Source of the DNA: Streptomyces sp. NBC_01408
GTDB taxonomy: Bacteria > Actinomycetota > Actinomycetes > Streptomycetales > Streptomycetaceae
Length of the DNA stretch: 64,000 bases
Reading direction: 5' to 3'
Assembly (NCBI RefSeq): GCF_026340255.1
Contig: NZ_JAPEPJ010000001.1
Span: forward strand, 3,527,001 to 3,591,000
The notes under the pieces are model-generated. The model was given only the letters and a program-made list of their open reading frames with translations, made no database searches and had not been told where the DNA came from. Positions within the stretch are counted from its first letter, which is position 1; every line of letters begins with the position of its first letter. This document shows, piece by piece, positions 52,275 to 61,124 of this stretch. Made by a program: the position numbers and the translations under genes.

Positions 52275-53885
52275 GTGGGTGTGCGTGTGGGCGTGGGCGG
52301 GGGCGAGAACGTGGGAGAGGGAGAGGGAGAGGGAGAGGCGCAGCGGTTCGCCCGGCTGATGCGGGAGCTGAAGGGGCGCGCCGGGCTGAGTTACGGGCTG
52401 CTGGCGCGCAAGCTGCACACGAGCACCTCGACGCTGCACCGCTACTGCAACGGGGAGGCCGTGCCGACGGAGTTCGCGGTGGTGGACCGCTTCGCACGGC
52501 TCTGCGGTGCCTCGGCGGCCGAGGCGGTGGAACTGCACCGGGCGTGGCTGCTGGCGGACGCCCGGCGGCGGGCGGCGGCGCGGGCGGCCGCTCCGGTGGC
52601 CGCGCCGCCGGTGGCCGGGGAGGTGCGGACGGCACCGGCGCCTGGCGCACCGGAGCCGGCACCGGGAACGGCAGCACCGGCCTCGGCAGCACCGGAGCCC
52701 GTCGGGGGGCCGATTGCGGGGCCCGGGGCCGGGCGGGGTGGGGAGTCTGAGGCGGGGCGGGGCGCGGAGCCGGCTGCCGGGGCGGCTGTGGAGTCCGGGG
52801 CCGGGCCGGTCGCCGAGCCGACTGGCGCGACGGGCGCGCCTGGCGCCGAGGTGGGCACCGGTCGGGCTGCCGGTACGCCCACCCGTACGGGCCCGGCGCC
52901 GGTGGCCGGGCCCGCGCGGGTGGACGTACCGGAGCCGGGCCGACTGCCCTGGTACCGGCGGCGCGGGGCCGCGGTGGCCGTCGCCGGGGCGGCGGCGGGC
53001 GCGGTGGCCGTGGCGGTGCTGACGGCGGCCCTGCCCGAAGGGGGTACGCCGTCGGCCGGGGCCGGGCCGAGGGCTTCGGCGGCGGCCACGGGGTCCTCCC
53101 CGGCGGGGACGGGCACCCCCGCGACGCCGACGCCGACGCCGGCCACCGGATCGCCCTCGGCCCCGGCTTCCGCCCCCGCGTCGGCCTCCGCGTCGCCTTC
53201 CGCCCCGGGGCAGGTGCCCGCACCGCCGCCCGGGACGGAGCCTGGCACGGGGCCCGGCGGGGGCCCGGCCACGGCGGCGCCGCTCAGGGCGGCCGTCCGG
53301 TCGCACGTGTGGGCCTACGGCTGCGACCACGCCTACCTGGCCGAGCAGGGCCCCGGGGCGCTGCCCCCGCCGCCCCTGGAGGCGGACGCGCCCGCCTGGG
53401 CCTCCTCGCAGCGCGCGGTGCACGCGGGGACGCAGATCGTGGAGATCACCCTGCACGGCACGGGTCCGGGCGCCGTGGTCCTGGAGGACCTGGAGGTACG
53501 GGTGGCCGCCAGGCGCACCCCGCCGGCTTGGAACGTCTACGAGATGTCCCAGGGCTGCGGCGGGGCCATCACCCCGGCCGGGTTCGCGGTCAACCTGGAC
53601 GCTTCGCGTCCGCTCGCCCGGCCCGTCGCCGGGAACGACGCCGGGGCCGCCGTTCCCGCCCCCTCCTTCCCGCTGAGGGTCTCGGCGGCGGAGCCGGTGG
53701 TGCTGCGGGTGGAGGCCGCCACCAAGGCCTGTGACTGCGACTGGGTACTCGACCTGCGCTGGACCGGACCCTCCGGTTCCGGCACCCTCCGCGTCGACGA
53801 CAACGGACGGCCGCTGCGCACGAGCGCCACCACCGGCCGCCCGGTCTACGGCTACGCGACGGAACAGGGCCGCTGGGCACGCTGA
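52275..53885 (+). CDS. Membrane-anchored XRE-type HTH protein with extracellular domain
   Basis: 536 residues. N-terminal helix-turn-helix (about 22-85: AQRFARLMRELKGRAGLSYGLLARKLHTSTSTLHRYCNGE), then a long Ala/Pro/Gly-rich linker, one membrane helix (about 232-252: RGAAVAVAGAAAGAVAVAVL), another low-complexity linker and a C-terminal outside domain (about 335-536) with CDHAYLAEQGPGALPPP, RRTPPAWNVYEMSQGCGG and ACDCDWVLDLRW, rich in paired Cys. Could transmit an outside signal to DNA directly. The start is uncertain because several GTG codons and a GGGAGA microsatellite cover the first 20 codons. Confidence 0.82.
   Translation: MGVRVGVGGGENVGEGEGEGEAQRFARLMRELKGRAGLSYGLLARKLHTSTSTLHRYCNGEAVPTEFAVVDRFARLCGASAAEAVELHRAWLLADARRRAAARAAAPVAAPPVAGEVRTAPAPGAPEPAPGTAAPASAAPEPVGGPIAGPGAGRGGESEAGRGAEPAAGAAVESGAGPVAEPTGATGAPGAEVGTGRAAGTPTRTGPAPVAGPARVDVPEPGRLPWYRRRGAAVAVAGAAAGAVAVAVLTAALPEGGTPSAGAGPRASAAATGSSPAGTGTPATPTPTPATGSPSAPASAPASASASPSAPGQVPAPPPGTEPGTGPGGGPATAAPLRAAVRSHVWAYGCDHAYLAEQGPGALPPPPLEADAPAWASSQRAVHAGTQIVEITLHGTGPGAVVLEDLEVRVAARRTPPAWNVYEMSQGCGGAITPAGFAVNLDASRPLARPVAGNDAGAAVPAPSFPLRVSAAEPVVLRVEAATKACDCDWVLDLRWTGPSGSGTLRVDDNGRPLRTSATTGRPVYGYATEQGRWAR
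52313..52336. repeat. Four in-frame GGGAGA units at the start of the HTH gene
   Basis: Four perfect copies of GGGAGA encode GEGEGEGE near residue 13. Units are six bases, so copy-number change keeps the frame; the purine tract may also act as a ribosome-site mimic for downstream GTG starts. Confidence 0.8.
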
Positions 53886-53915
53886 GCCGGCGGAAGTATG
53901 CCCAGGTCAGCGGTG

Positions 53916-53938
53916 TTGTCAGTACCCGGACCTAGACT
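53916..53938 (+). promoter_or_regulatory. PafBC-type (RecA-independent DNA damage) promoter of the SNF2 gene
   Basis: TTGTCAGTA (53916-53924), eight bases, then TAGACT (53933-53938). It matches TTGTCRGTG-N8-TAnnnT with only the last base of the first block different. The start codon is 43 bases further, with a GGGGGAGGGG ribosome site. Confidence 0.7.
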
Positions 53939-53981
53939 CGGTGCAGAGGAGATCCGCAGCGACCGGGGGAGGGGGGACACC

Positions 53982-56879
53982 ATGACACAGCCGTCGCCGT
54001 CACAGCAGTGGGTGTCGCCGTCGCCGTGGCCGTCGCCGCCACAGCCGCGGGAGACGGACGCCGCCCGCGCACTGCTGCGCCATGCCGCCGTCTTCCTGCC
54101 CGCCGCCGTCCCCCGTGAGGGACGGATCGCCTTCTGGGCGCCCGACGGGGACGCGCTGCCCGCCGCGGGTACGCCGACACCGCTCACGGTCGTACGCCCG
54201 CACGGGGACGGGGTCCGCAGCCGGACCGTGCCCGCCGTGGCCTTCTCCGTCGCCGACGCCCTGCCCCTGCTCGCCCGGGCGCCCCGCAGCCCCGCCGCGC
54301 ATCCCGCCACCCGCGCCTGGGGCACGGCCGCCGCCCAGGCACTCACCCTGGTCGCCCGGGGCCGGCTGCTGCCCGGCCTCACCCCCGAGGGGGTCGACGC
54401 CTGGCGCGCCGGGCCGCTCGACGCCGCCGATGTCGGCCACCTCCGGGCGGTCGCCGCCGCGCTGCCGCACGAGGGGTACGCCACGCCCCTGCCCGGGCGC
54501 CGCCCCCTCCAGCTGCCCGAACCGGAGGCGCTGGTCCGCGCGTTCCTCGACGCCGTGGCCGACACCCTGCCCCGTACCCCGGCCGCTCCCCTGGCCGCCG
54601 GGCGGCCCTTCGCCGCACGGGAGGCGCAGCAGGTGCCCGGGATGGCGGACTGGGCCGCGCAGGTCGCGGCCGGCGCCGACACCGGCGTGGGGATCTCGCT
54701 GCGGCTCGACCTGTCGTCCTTCCGCCTCTTCGGCGGACCCGAGGAGGACACCGGGCCCGTGGAGGACGTCCGGCGGGCCGGGGCCGCCGTCGTCCAGGTG
54801 CACAGCCTCGCCGACCCCACCCTGGTCACCGACGCCGGGCTGCTGTGGGCGGGCGCGGCCGCCGCCGGGTTCGGTCCCCGCGCCCGGATCGACGCCGTGC
54901 TCGCGCTGCGCCGGGCCGCGCGGGTCTGGCCGCCCCTGCTGCGGCTGCTGGACCAGCCCGCGCCCGACGTCCTCGCCCTGTCGGACCCGGAGCTCGAAGA
55001 CCTGCTGGGCGTGGCCGCGAACCGGCTGGCGGCCGCCGGGGTCCTGGTCCACTGGCCGCGCGAGCTCGCCCGTACGCTCTCCGCGACCGCCGTCGTACGG
55101 TCCACCGCGCCCGGGTCCGCGACCGACGGCACCGCCTTCTTCGACGCCGAGCACCTCTTCGCCTTCTCCTGGGAGCTGGCCCTGGGCGGTGACCGGCTCA
55201 CCCCGGGGGAGATGGACTCCCTGGCCCAGGCCCACCGGCCCGTCGTACGGCTGCGGGACCAGTGGGTGCGGGTCGATCCCGAGCTGGTGCGCAAGGCGCG
55301 CAAGCGGGAGCTGGGCCTCCTGGACCCGGTGGACGCGCTGGCCGTCGCCCTCTCGGGCACCACGGAGATCGACGGCGAGCCGGTTGAGGCGGTCCCGGTG
55401 GGGGCCCTGGCCGCCCTGCGCGAGCGGCTGACGGGAGAGCTGACTCCGCTTCCGCAGCCCGCGGCGCTGAAGGCCACCCTGCGCGACTACCAGGCCCGCG
55501 GTCTGGCCTGGCTGGACCTGATGACCTCGCTCGGGCTCGGCGGCTGCCTCGCCGACGACATGGGCCTCGGCAAGACCGTCACCCTGATCGCCCTGCACCT
55601 GCACCGGGACCGGCCCGAGCCGACGCTCGTCGTGTGCCCGGCATCCCTGCTGGGCAACTGGCAGCGGGAGATCGAGAGGTTCGCGCCCGGGGTGCCGGTG
55701 CGCCGCTTCCACGGCGGCACCCGCAGTCTGGACGGGCTCGACGGCGGCTTCGTCCTCACCACGTACGGCACGATGCGCGCCAGCGCCCCCCGGCTGGCCG
55801 GGCAGTGCTGGGGCATGGTCGTCGCCGATGAGGCCCAGCACGTCAAGAACCCGCACTCGGCGACCGCGAAGGCGCTGCGCACGATCCCCGCGCCCGCCCG
55901 GGTGGCCCTCACCGGTACCCCGGTGGAGAACAACCTCTCCGAGCTGTGGGCGCTCCTCGACTGGACCACGCCCGGTCTGCTGGGCCCGCTCACCGCCTTC
56001 CGGGCCCGCCACGCCCGGCCGGTGGAGCACCAGCAGGAGGAGGACGGGGGCAATGACGCGGCGGTCGCCCGACTGGCCGCCCTCGTACGGCCGTTCCTGC
56101 TGCGGCGCAAGAAGTCCGACCCCGGCATCGCGCCCGAGCTGCCGCCGAAGACGGAAACGGATCATCCGGTCTCGCTGACGCGCGAGCAGGCCTCGCTCTA
56201 CCAGGCCGCGGTGGACGAGGCGATGGCCGTGATCGGGGCGAGCGAGGGCATCGAGCGCCGCGGCATGATCATGAAGTTGCTGGCCTCGCTGAAGCAGATC
56301 TGCAACCACCCGGCGCAGTACCTGAAGGAGGAGCAGCCCAGGATCCCGCACCGCTCGGGCAAACTCGCCCTGCTGGACGAGCTCCTGGACACGATCCTCG
56401 CCGAGGACGGCTCGGTGCTGGTCTTCACCCAGTACGTGACGATGGCCCGGCTCATCGAGCAGCACCTGTCGGCCAGGGGGATCTCCCACCAGCTCCTGCA
56501 CGGCGGGACGCCGGTGCCGCGCCGCGAGGAGCTCGTGGACCGCTTCCAGGCGGGCGAGGTCCCCGTCTTCCTGCTGTCGCTGAAGGCCGCGGGCACCGGG
56601 CTGAACCTGACCAGGGCCGGCCATGTCATCCACTTCGACCGCTGGTGGAACCCGGCGGTCGAGGAGCAGGCCACCGACCGTGCCTACCGGATCGGCCAGA
56701 CCCAGCCCGTGCAGGTGCACCGGATCATCGCCGAGGGCACGGTCGAGGACCGGATCGCCGAGATGCTGGAGGCCAAGCGGGCCCTGGCCGATGCCGTCCT
56801 CGGCTCCGGCGAGTCGGCGCTGACCGAGCTCACCGACCGGGAGCTGGCCGACCTCGTGTCCCTGCGGAGGCCCGGATGA
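53982..56879 (+). CDS. SNF2-family DNA-dependent ATPase/helicase
   Basis: 965 residues. An N-terminal SNF2-associated region (about 1-480) precedes the motor: motif I DDMGLGKT (525-532), DEAQ (about 615), ALTGTPVENNLSELW and the second RecA lobe with LHGGTPVPRREELVDRF, GTGLNLTRAGHVIHFDRWWNPAVEEQATDRAYRIGQTQPV. It translocates on double-stranded DNA and probably clears or remodels lesions. The promoter matches the mycobacterial DNA-damage consensus. Its stop overlaps the SWIM gene start by 4 bases, so both are made together. ATG 53982 has a strong ribosome site; an upstream ATG-like extension is unlikely. Confidence 0.93.
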   Translation: MTQPSPSQQWVSPSPWPSPPQPRETDAARALLRHAAVFLPAAVPREGRIAFWAPDGDALPAAGTPTPLTVVRPHGDGVRSRTVPAVAFSVADALPLLARAPRSPAAHPATRAWGTAAAQALTLVARGRLLPGLTPEGVDAWRAGPLDAADVGHLRAVAAALPHEGYATPLPGRRPLQLPEPEALVRAFLDAVADTLPRTPAAPLAAGRPFAAREAQQVPGMADWAAQVAAGADTGVGISLRLDLSSFRLFGGPEEDTGPVEDVRRAGAAVVQVHSLADPTLVTDAGLLWAGAAAAGFGPRARIDAVLALRRAARVWPPLLRLLDQPAPDVLALSDPELEDLLGVAANRLAAAGVLVHWPRELARTLSATAVVRSTAPGSATDGTAFFDAEHLFAFSWELALGGDRLTPGEMDSLAQAHRPVVRLRDQWVRVDPELVRKARKRELGLLDPVDALAVALSGTTEIDGEPVEAVPVGALAALRERLTGELTPLPQPAALKATLRDYQARGLAWLDLMTSLGLGGCLADDMGLGKTVTLIALHLHRDRPEPTLVVCPASLLGNWQREIERFAPGVPVRRFHGGTRSLDGLDGGFVLTTYGTMRASAPRLAGQCWGMVVADEAQHVKNPHSATAKALRTIPAPARVALTGTPVENNLSELWALLDWTTPGLLGPLTAFRARHARPVEHQQEEDGGNDAAVARLAALVRPFLLRRKKSDPGIAPELPPKTETDHPVSLTREQASLYQAAVDEAMAVIGASEGIERRGMIMKLLASLKQICNHPAQYLKEEQPRIPHRSGKLALLDELLDTILAEDGSVLVFTQYVTMARLIEQHLSARGISHQLLHGGTPVPRREELVDRFQAGEVPVFLLSLKAAGTGLNLTRAGHVIHFDRWWNPAVEEQATDRAYRIGQTQPVQVHRIIAEGTVEDRIAEMLEAKRALADAVLGSGESALTELTDRELADLVSLRRPG

Positions 56880-58081
56880 TCACCGCGAAGGACGACCGCC
56901 GCCGCACCTTCGAGACCGTGCCCGCCGGAGCGGATGCGGTGAGCTGGTGGGGCCGGGCCTGGGTGTCGGCGCTGGAGGAGGTCGCCCGCGACGCCGCCCG
57001 CCTGGCCCGGGGCCGTACGTACGCGGACGGCGGCCACGTCGACGCGGTCACCGTCACCCCGGGCCGGATCGTGGCGTACGTGCGGGGCAGCCGGCCCCGC
57101 CCCTACCGCACCGAACTGCTCCTGCCCGCCTTCCCGGACGCGCAGTGGAGCGAACTCCTGGAAGCGGTCGCGGCCGATCCCGCGGCGCTCGCCGCCCTGC
57201 TGGAGCGGGAGGTCCCGCGGAGCCTCGCGGACACGGTCCTGCCTCGCGCCGGCGAGCTCGTCCCGCGCTGCTCCTGCCCGGACGTGGCGCGTCCGCCGTG
57301 CAAGCACGCGGCGGCCCTCTGCTACCGGGCGGCCCGCCTCCTGGACGACGACCCGTTCGTCCTGCTGCTCGTGCGCGGTCGCGGCGAGCGGGAGCTGCTC
57401 GAGGAGCTCACCCGCCGCAACGCCGCCCACGCCGCTCGGGAACGGCCCGACAGCACACCGGACCTCGCGGGGGTCCCGGCCCGCGCCGCGCTCGCCCGCA
57501 CCGTCCTGCCCCCGCTGCCGGCGCCGCTCGCCGCGCCCGCCGCCGCGGGGCTTCCTCCGGCGTACCCGGCCGACCCCGCCGCCCCGGATCCGCTGGCCCT
57601 GGACCAGCTCGCCTCCGACGCCGCCGCCCGCGCCTTCGCCCTGCTGACCACCGCCGAGGACCCGATCGCCGGGCTCAGCCTCTGGCAGGACGCCGTCCGG
57701 CTGGCCTCCGCGCATTCCACGGCCGGGCTCACGGGCGCCGCCCGCGCCCTGTACCGCGACCTGGCCGCCGCCACCGGCCGCAGCACCACCGACCTGGCCC
57801 GCGCCGCCGCGGCCTGGCGCCAGGGCGGCCGTCCGGCCCTCGCCGCCCTCGAAGAGCCCTGGGACCCCCCGGCGGGCCCCTTCGACCGGGCCCGTCCGGT
57901 GCTCCTCGCCGCGGCCCAGGGCTCCTTCCGTCCCGAGCGCAACCGCCTCACGGCCACCACCCGCCAACTCCGCCTCGGCCGCGACGCCCTCTGGTACGCC
58001 TACGAGTCCCGTCCGGACGACGAGGACTGGTGGCCCACGGGCCGCCCCTCCCCGGACCCGCTCACGGCGCTCGGATCCTGA
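56876..58081 (+). CDS. SWIM zinc-finger protein
   Basis: 401 residues. SWIM finger CxCx(n)CxH in CSCPDVARPPCKHAAALCY (about 131-149). The N-terminal part (WWGRAWVSALEEVARDAARLARGRTYADGGHV) and the Ala/Pro-rich C-terminal half are typical of the actinobacterial SWIM proteins that sit beside SNF2 helicases. Likely a DNA- or protein-binding partner of the helicase in repair. Start ATGA-overlaps the helicase stop, the strongest evidence of joint function. Convergent with the kinase gene. Confidence 0.9.
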   Translation: MITAKDDRRRTFETVPAGADAVSWWGRAWVSALEEVARDAARLARGRTYADGGHVDAVTVTPGRIVAYVRGSRPRPYRTELLLPAFPDAQWSELLEAVAADPAALAALLEREVPRSLADTVLPRAGELVPRCSCPDVARPPCKHAAALCYRAARLLDDDPFVLLLVRGRGERELLEELTRRNAAHAARERPDSTPDLAGVPARAALARTVLPPLPAPLAAPAAAGLPPAYPADPAAPDPLALDQLASDAAARAFALLTTAEDPIAGLSLWQDAVRLASAHSTAGLTGAARALYRDLAAATGRSTTDLARAAAAWRQGGRPALAALEEPWDPPAGPFDRARPVLLAAAQGSFRPERNRLTATTRQLRLGRDALWYAYESRPDDEDWWPTGRPSPDPLTALGS

Positions 58082-58091
58082 GGCCGCTGCC

Positions 58092-60284
58092 TCAGCGGCC
58101 CACGTAGAGGAAGCGGAGGTAGCGGGCGTACGTGAGCTCTCGGCTGTGGCGCCGTGCTTCGTCCAGGGCGCCGCGCAGGGCCTCGTACCGGGCCTTGTCC
58201 TGCTGGAGCCGGATGCTGCGCCGGCTGAACTCCTGCCGTTCCTGCTGTGCCCGCAGGGTGGCGGCGGCGTCCTCCTGAGCCAGCCGGGCGAGGCCGTCTT
58301 CCAGCCGGCTCTTCGCCCCTGCGCGCGCGGTGTCGGCCGCGGCGTCCGCGTCCTTGCGCCGGCGGGCGAGCAGGGTGCGCCGACGCTCGAAGTCCCGTTC
58401 GATCGAGGCGCGCTCCGCGGCGGGGAGGCGGGTGGGCCGGACGGCTTCGGCCGCGGCGGCCTCCCGCCTGCGCCAGCCGACCAGGGCCTTGGCCTTGGCC
58501 TCGCCGATGCCGGGCACCTTCACCGCGCGGCCGCCCCGGAGCACGAGCACCGCGCCGACACTGTTGTACGCGGCGTTCTGCACGCTGCGGTAGCCGGTGA
58601 AGTCCGCGGCGGTGCGGATCCCCGCCAGGGCCAGCTGGTGGGTCAGGGCTTCCCCGATGCCGCGTACCTGGGCGTGGGCGATCTGCTTGCGGCTCAGCCG
58701 GTCCTGGACGAAGTCGGCCTGCCGGGCGGTGAGCGCCTTGACGAGGGCCTGGCGGAGGTCGCTGTCGACGGCGGCGATCTTCTGGTCGGTGTCGCGCAGG
58801 GTGCGGACCTTGGCCTCTTCCGCGGCCTTCAGGTCCTTGTGGTAGCGGGAGTTCAGCTTCTGCTGCTCGCGCGGCAGCCGGGCCTTGCGGTCGGTCTCCG
58901 AGTCGTCGAAACCGGCCCGCTCCTTGCGGAGCTTCTCGGCACTCCGCTCAGGGCTGTCGAGCTGCTTCATGCGGTGGTGCAGGTCTGTCAGGACCTGCCG
59001 GGCGTGCCTGGTCTCCGTACGCCGACGCCGGGCGAAGGCGCAGACCAGAGCCGTGAACGCGAGCGGCGCCAGCTGCGTGCCCGTCGGCACGAGAAGGCCG
59101 GCGAGCACCATCAGCACGGAGGCGGCGATCGAGAGCGGCAGCAGGACGGCGGTGACCACGTCGGACAGCCGGCGCCCGAGGAAGCCGGCCTGCCGCCCGG
59201 CGCCGGCGACCTGCGGCGAGGGGGGAGCCGCAGGCTCCGGCGCGGGGAGGTGGTCGGCCATCCAGCGGGGAAGCGGGCCCGCACCGGAGGGGGACGGCGT
59301 CGACGGCGAGGCCGCACCGGCCTGTGCGGCGGTGACCTGCGCCGGGATGGCGGGGCCGGCCGGGGTGAGCGGGGGCAGGGCGTCGAGGGGCTGGTACGCC
59401 AGCGACCTCACGTGGTCGGCGAGCCCGCTCACGGTCCGGTCGGGGTGGGACAGCAGGGTCAGCAGACCGGCCGAGGTGGACGGGCTCTTGAAGTCCTCCT
59501 CCGTGAGCAGCAGGAACTCGCCGCTCGGCTCGTGCAGACGGCTCCACAGTCCGGGATCGGCGGCGACGGCCTTCAAGGCCAGGAAGATGACCCAGGAGGA
59601 GAACCGGTCGAGTTCGGCTCCGAAGTCGTCGTTCCCGCGAGCGGGTGACTGGTAGTTGCGGTGGCCGCGTTCGGTCCCGCCGTGGCCGGCCAGCGCTGGT
59701 ACGTACATCCCGTCGTAGTCCACGAGCCGGAAGGTGCCGTCGCGCGCGACCAGGAGGTTGCCGTGCTGGAGGTCTCCGTGGGCGATGCCGTGCGAGGAGA
59801 GGTCTGCCGTCAGGTCCGCGAAGCGGCCCGCGAGACGGTCGACGGCGGCACTGTCGCCATGGTGGCTGTCCAGCCACGAGGAGAGGGTGACCGCCTCGAT
59901 CCAGTCCATCTTCAGGACGGGGAACCGGTCCTTGCCCACCCGGATGGCGTCCGGGAGGTAGTCGAAGCCGAGTTTCCACGGCTGGGACAGCTCGCCGAGG
60001 TCGAGGGCGGCGAGCTCGGCGCTGATCTCCTGGTAGCGCAGCTCCTGGTCGGGGACGTGCCGGGTGAAGCACTTGACCGCGTACCGCTTCCCGGACGCCG
60101 CGGAGGTCAGCGAGAACACGCTCGCGAAGGCACCCGAGATGGCGCGGGGAAGGCCGAGCCGGGTGAGTTCGGGCCGGGCCCCCTTCAGTTCGGGGTGCCG
60201 GAAGCAGAGCTCCGTGTGCTGAAGAGCCTCCGCGTAGGCCGCGCCGCTGGGGAACAGCCTGTGCGGACCGGTGGGCGCGCCCAC
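58092..60284 (-). CDS. YegI-like protein kinase with membrane helices and HhH domain (TerY-P triad)
   Basis: 730 residues. Kinase domain about 45-290: reduced glycine loop GAFASVF, catalytic K71 (YAVKCF), HGDLQHGN (169-176) and metal-binding DYDG (189-192). A Pro-rich linker is followed by two membrane helices (about 374-396 and 401-418), coiled-coil stretches (about 430-520 and 620-715) and two helix-hairpin-helix units (RGIGEALTHQLALAGI 541-556; VPGIGEAKAKALVGW 590-604) that bind nucleic acid. It matches E. coli YegI in combining a degenerate-looking kinase with HhH. The GTG start is 3 bases after the PP2C stop; last gene of the triad. Confidence 0.85.
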   Translation of the reverse strand: MGAPTGPHRLFPSGAAYAEALQHTELCFRHPELKGARPELTRLGLPRAISGAFASVFSLTSAASGKRYAVKCFTRHVPDQELRYQEISAELAALDLGELSQPWKLGFDYLPDAIRVGKDRFPVLKMDWIEAVTLSSWLDSHHGDSAAVDRLAGRFADLTADLSSHGIAHGDLQHGNLLVARDGTFRLVDYDGMYVPALAGHGGTERGHRNYQSPARGNDDFGAELDRFSSWVIFLALKAVAADPGLWSRLHEPSGEFLLLTEEDFKSPSTSAGLLTLLSHPDRTVSGLADHVRSLAYQPLDALPPLTPAGPAIPAQVTAAQAGAASPSTPSPSGAGPLPRWMADHLPAPEPAAPPSPQVAGAGRQAGFLGRRLSDVVTAVLLPLSIAASVLMVLAGLLVPTGTQLAPLAFTALVCAFARRRRTETRHARQVLTDLHHRMKQLDSPERSAEKLRKERAGFDDSETDRKARLPREQQKLNSRYHKDLKAAEEAKVRTLRDTDQKIAAVDSDLRQALVKALTARQADFVQDRLSRKQIAHAQVRGIGEALTHQLALAGIRTAADFTGYRSVQNAAYNSVGAVLVLRGGRAVKVPGIGEAKAKALVGWRRREAAAAEAVRPTRLPAAERASIERDFERRRTLLARRRKDADAAADTARAGAKSRLEDGLARLAQEDAAATLRAQQERQEFSRRSIRLQQDKARYEALRGALDEARRHSRELTYARYLRFLYVGR

Positions 60285-60287
60285 GGT

Positions 60288-61124
60288 TCACCGTCCTTCG
60301 AAGTCGATCCGTACGACGGCCACGTCATCGTTGCGCAGGAGCCGACCCTCGCGGAGTCCCGTGAGCCATCGCGTGAACGCGCCGAGGTCTCCCGGTCCCG
60401 AGAAGTCCAGCAGTTCGTGGAGGGCGGCGGTGGGGTCCGCGGCGGAGAGGAACCACGCCGCGAGGGCGTCCGTCATCAGGAGCAGCCGGTCTCCCGGCAG
60501 CGCCTTCCCGTCGGCGAACCGGGTGCGTTCCTCCAGCAGCACCGTGTCGTGGTTGCGGCTGCTGAACAGGTCGGGCGTGGTGTCGAAGTCCTCCGGCCGC
60601 TGCACCGGGAACGAGCTCAGCAGCCGGTCGTCGCGCAGGTGGAAGAGGCAGCTGTCGCCCAGGGCGGCCGCCTGCCAGTGCCAGGCCGATCCGGGTCCGG
60701 TCGGGGGTTCGGGGTCGACGCGGACCACGAGGAGCGTCGCGAACGCACCGGAGGCCAGCTTGGCCTGCTCGTACCACTTCAACGGCCGTCCTTCGTCGGC
60801 GCGGGTCCGCGTGTACTCCTCCAGCCAGGGCTCCCACCGGGCCACGGCACGCGCCGTGAACTCCTCGAAGGCCGGACCGCCCGCCAGGACGCCCGGCCGG
60901 TCCATGGCCTCCGTGGCCGCCGCCCCGGACAGGAGCCGGGCCCAGTCCTTGGCCAGCACGCTTTCCGTGGCACCGTCGCAGATGCCCGCCGTCAACGGCT
61001 CCCGGACCATGTCGACGTGCGTGCAGGCCGGGAGCACGGCCACGGCGTCCTCGCACTCCGCCTCCGTGCTCCCGTGTTTGGGCGCCACCAGGTGGGTGAC
61101 GAACAGGAAGGGCGCTGTGCTCAC
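60288..61124 (-). CDS. PP2C-family phosphatase (YegK-like, TerY-P triad)
   Basis: 278 residues. PP2C metal-binding positions: CEDAV (ED), ICDGATES (DG), LGDSCLF, LMTDALAAWFL and RNDDVAVVRIDF. The divergent DGATES in place of DGMGG, and the lack of a regulatory domain, are as in YegK-type phosphatases of this triad. It presumably reverses the action of the partner kinase. GTG 61124 overlaps the vWA stop by 4 bases (GTGA). Cytoplasmic. Confidence 0.87.
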   Translation of the reverse strand: MSTAPFLFVTHLVAPKHGSTEAECEDAVAVLPACTHVDMVREPLTAGICDGATESVLAKDWARLLSGAAATEAMDRPGVLAGGPAFEEFTARAVARWEPWLEEYTRTRADEGRPLKWYEQAKLASGAFATLLVVRVDPEPPTGPGSAWHWQAAALGDSCLFHLRDDRLLSSFPVQRPEDFDTTPDLFSSRNHDTVLLEERTRFADGKALPGDRLLLMTDALAAWFLSAADPTAALHELLDFSGPGDLGAFTRWLTGLREGRLLRNDDVAVVRIDFEGR

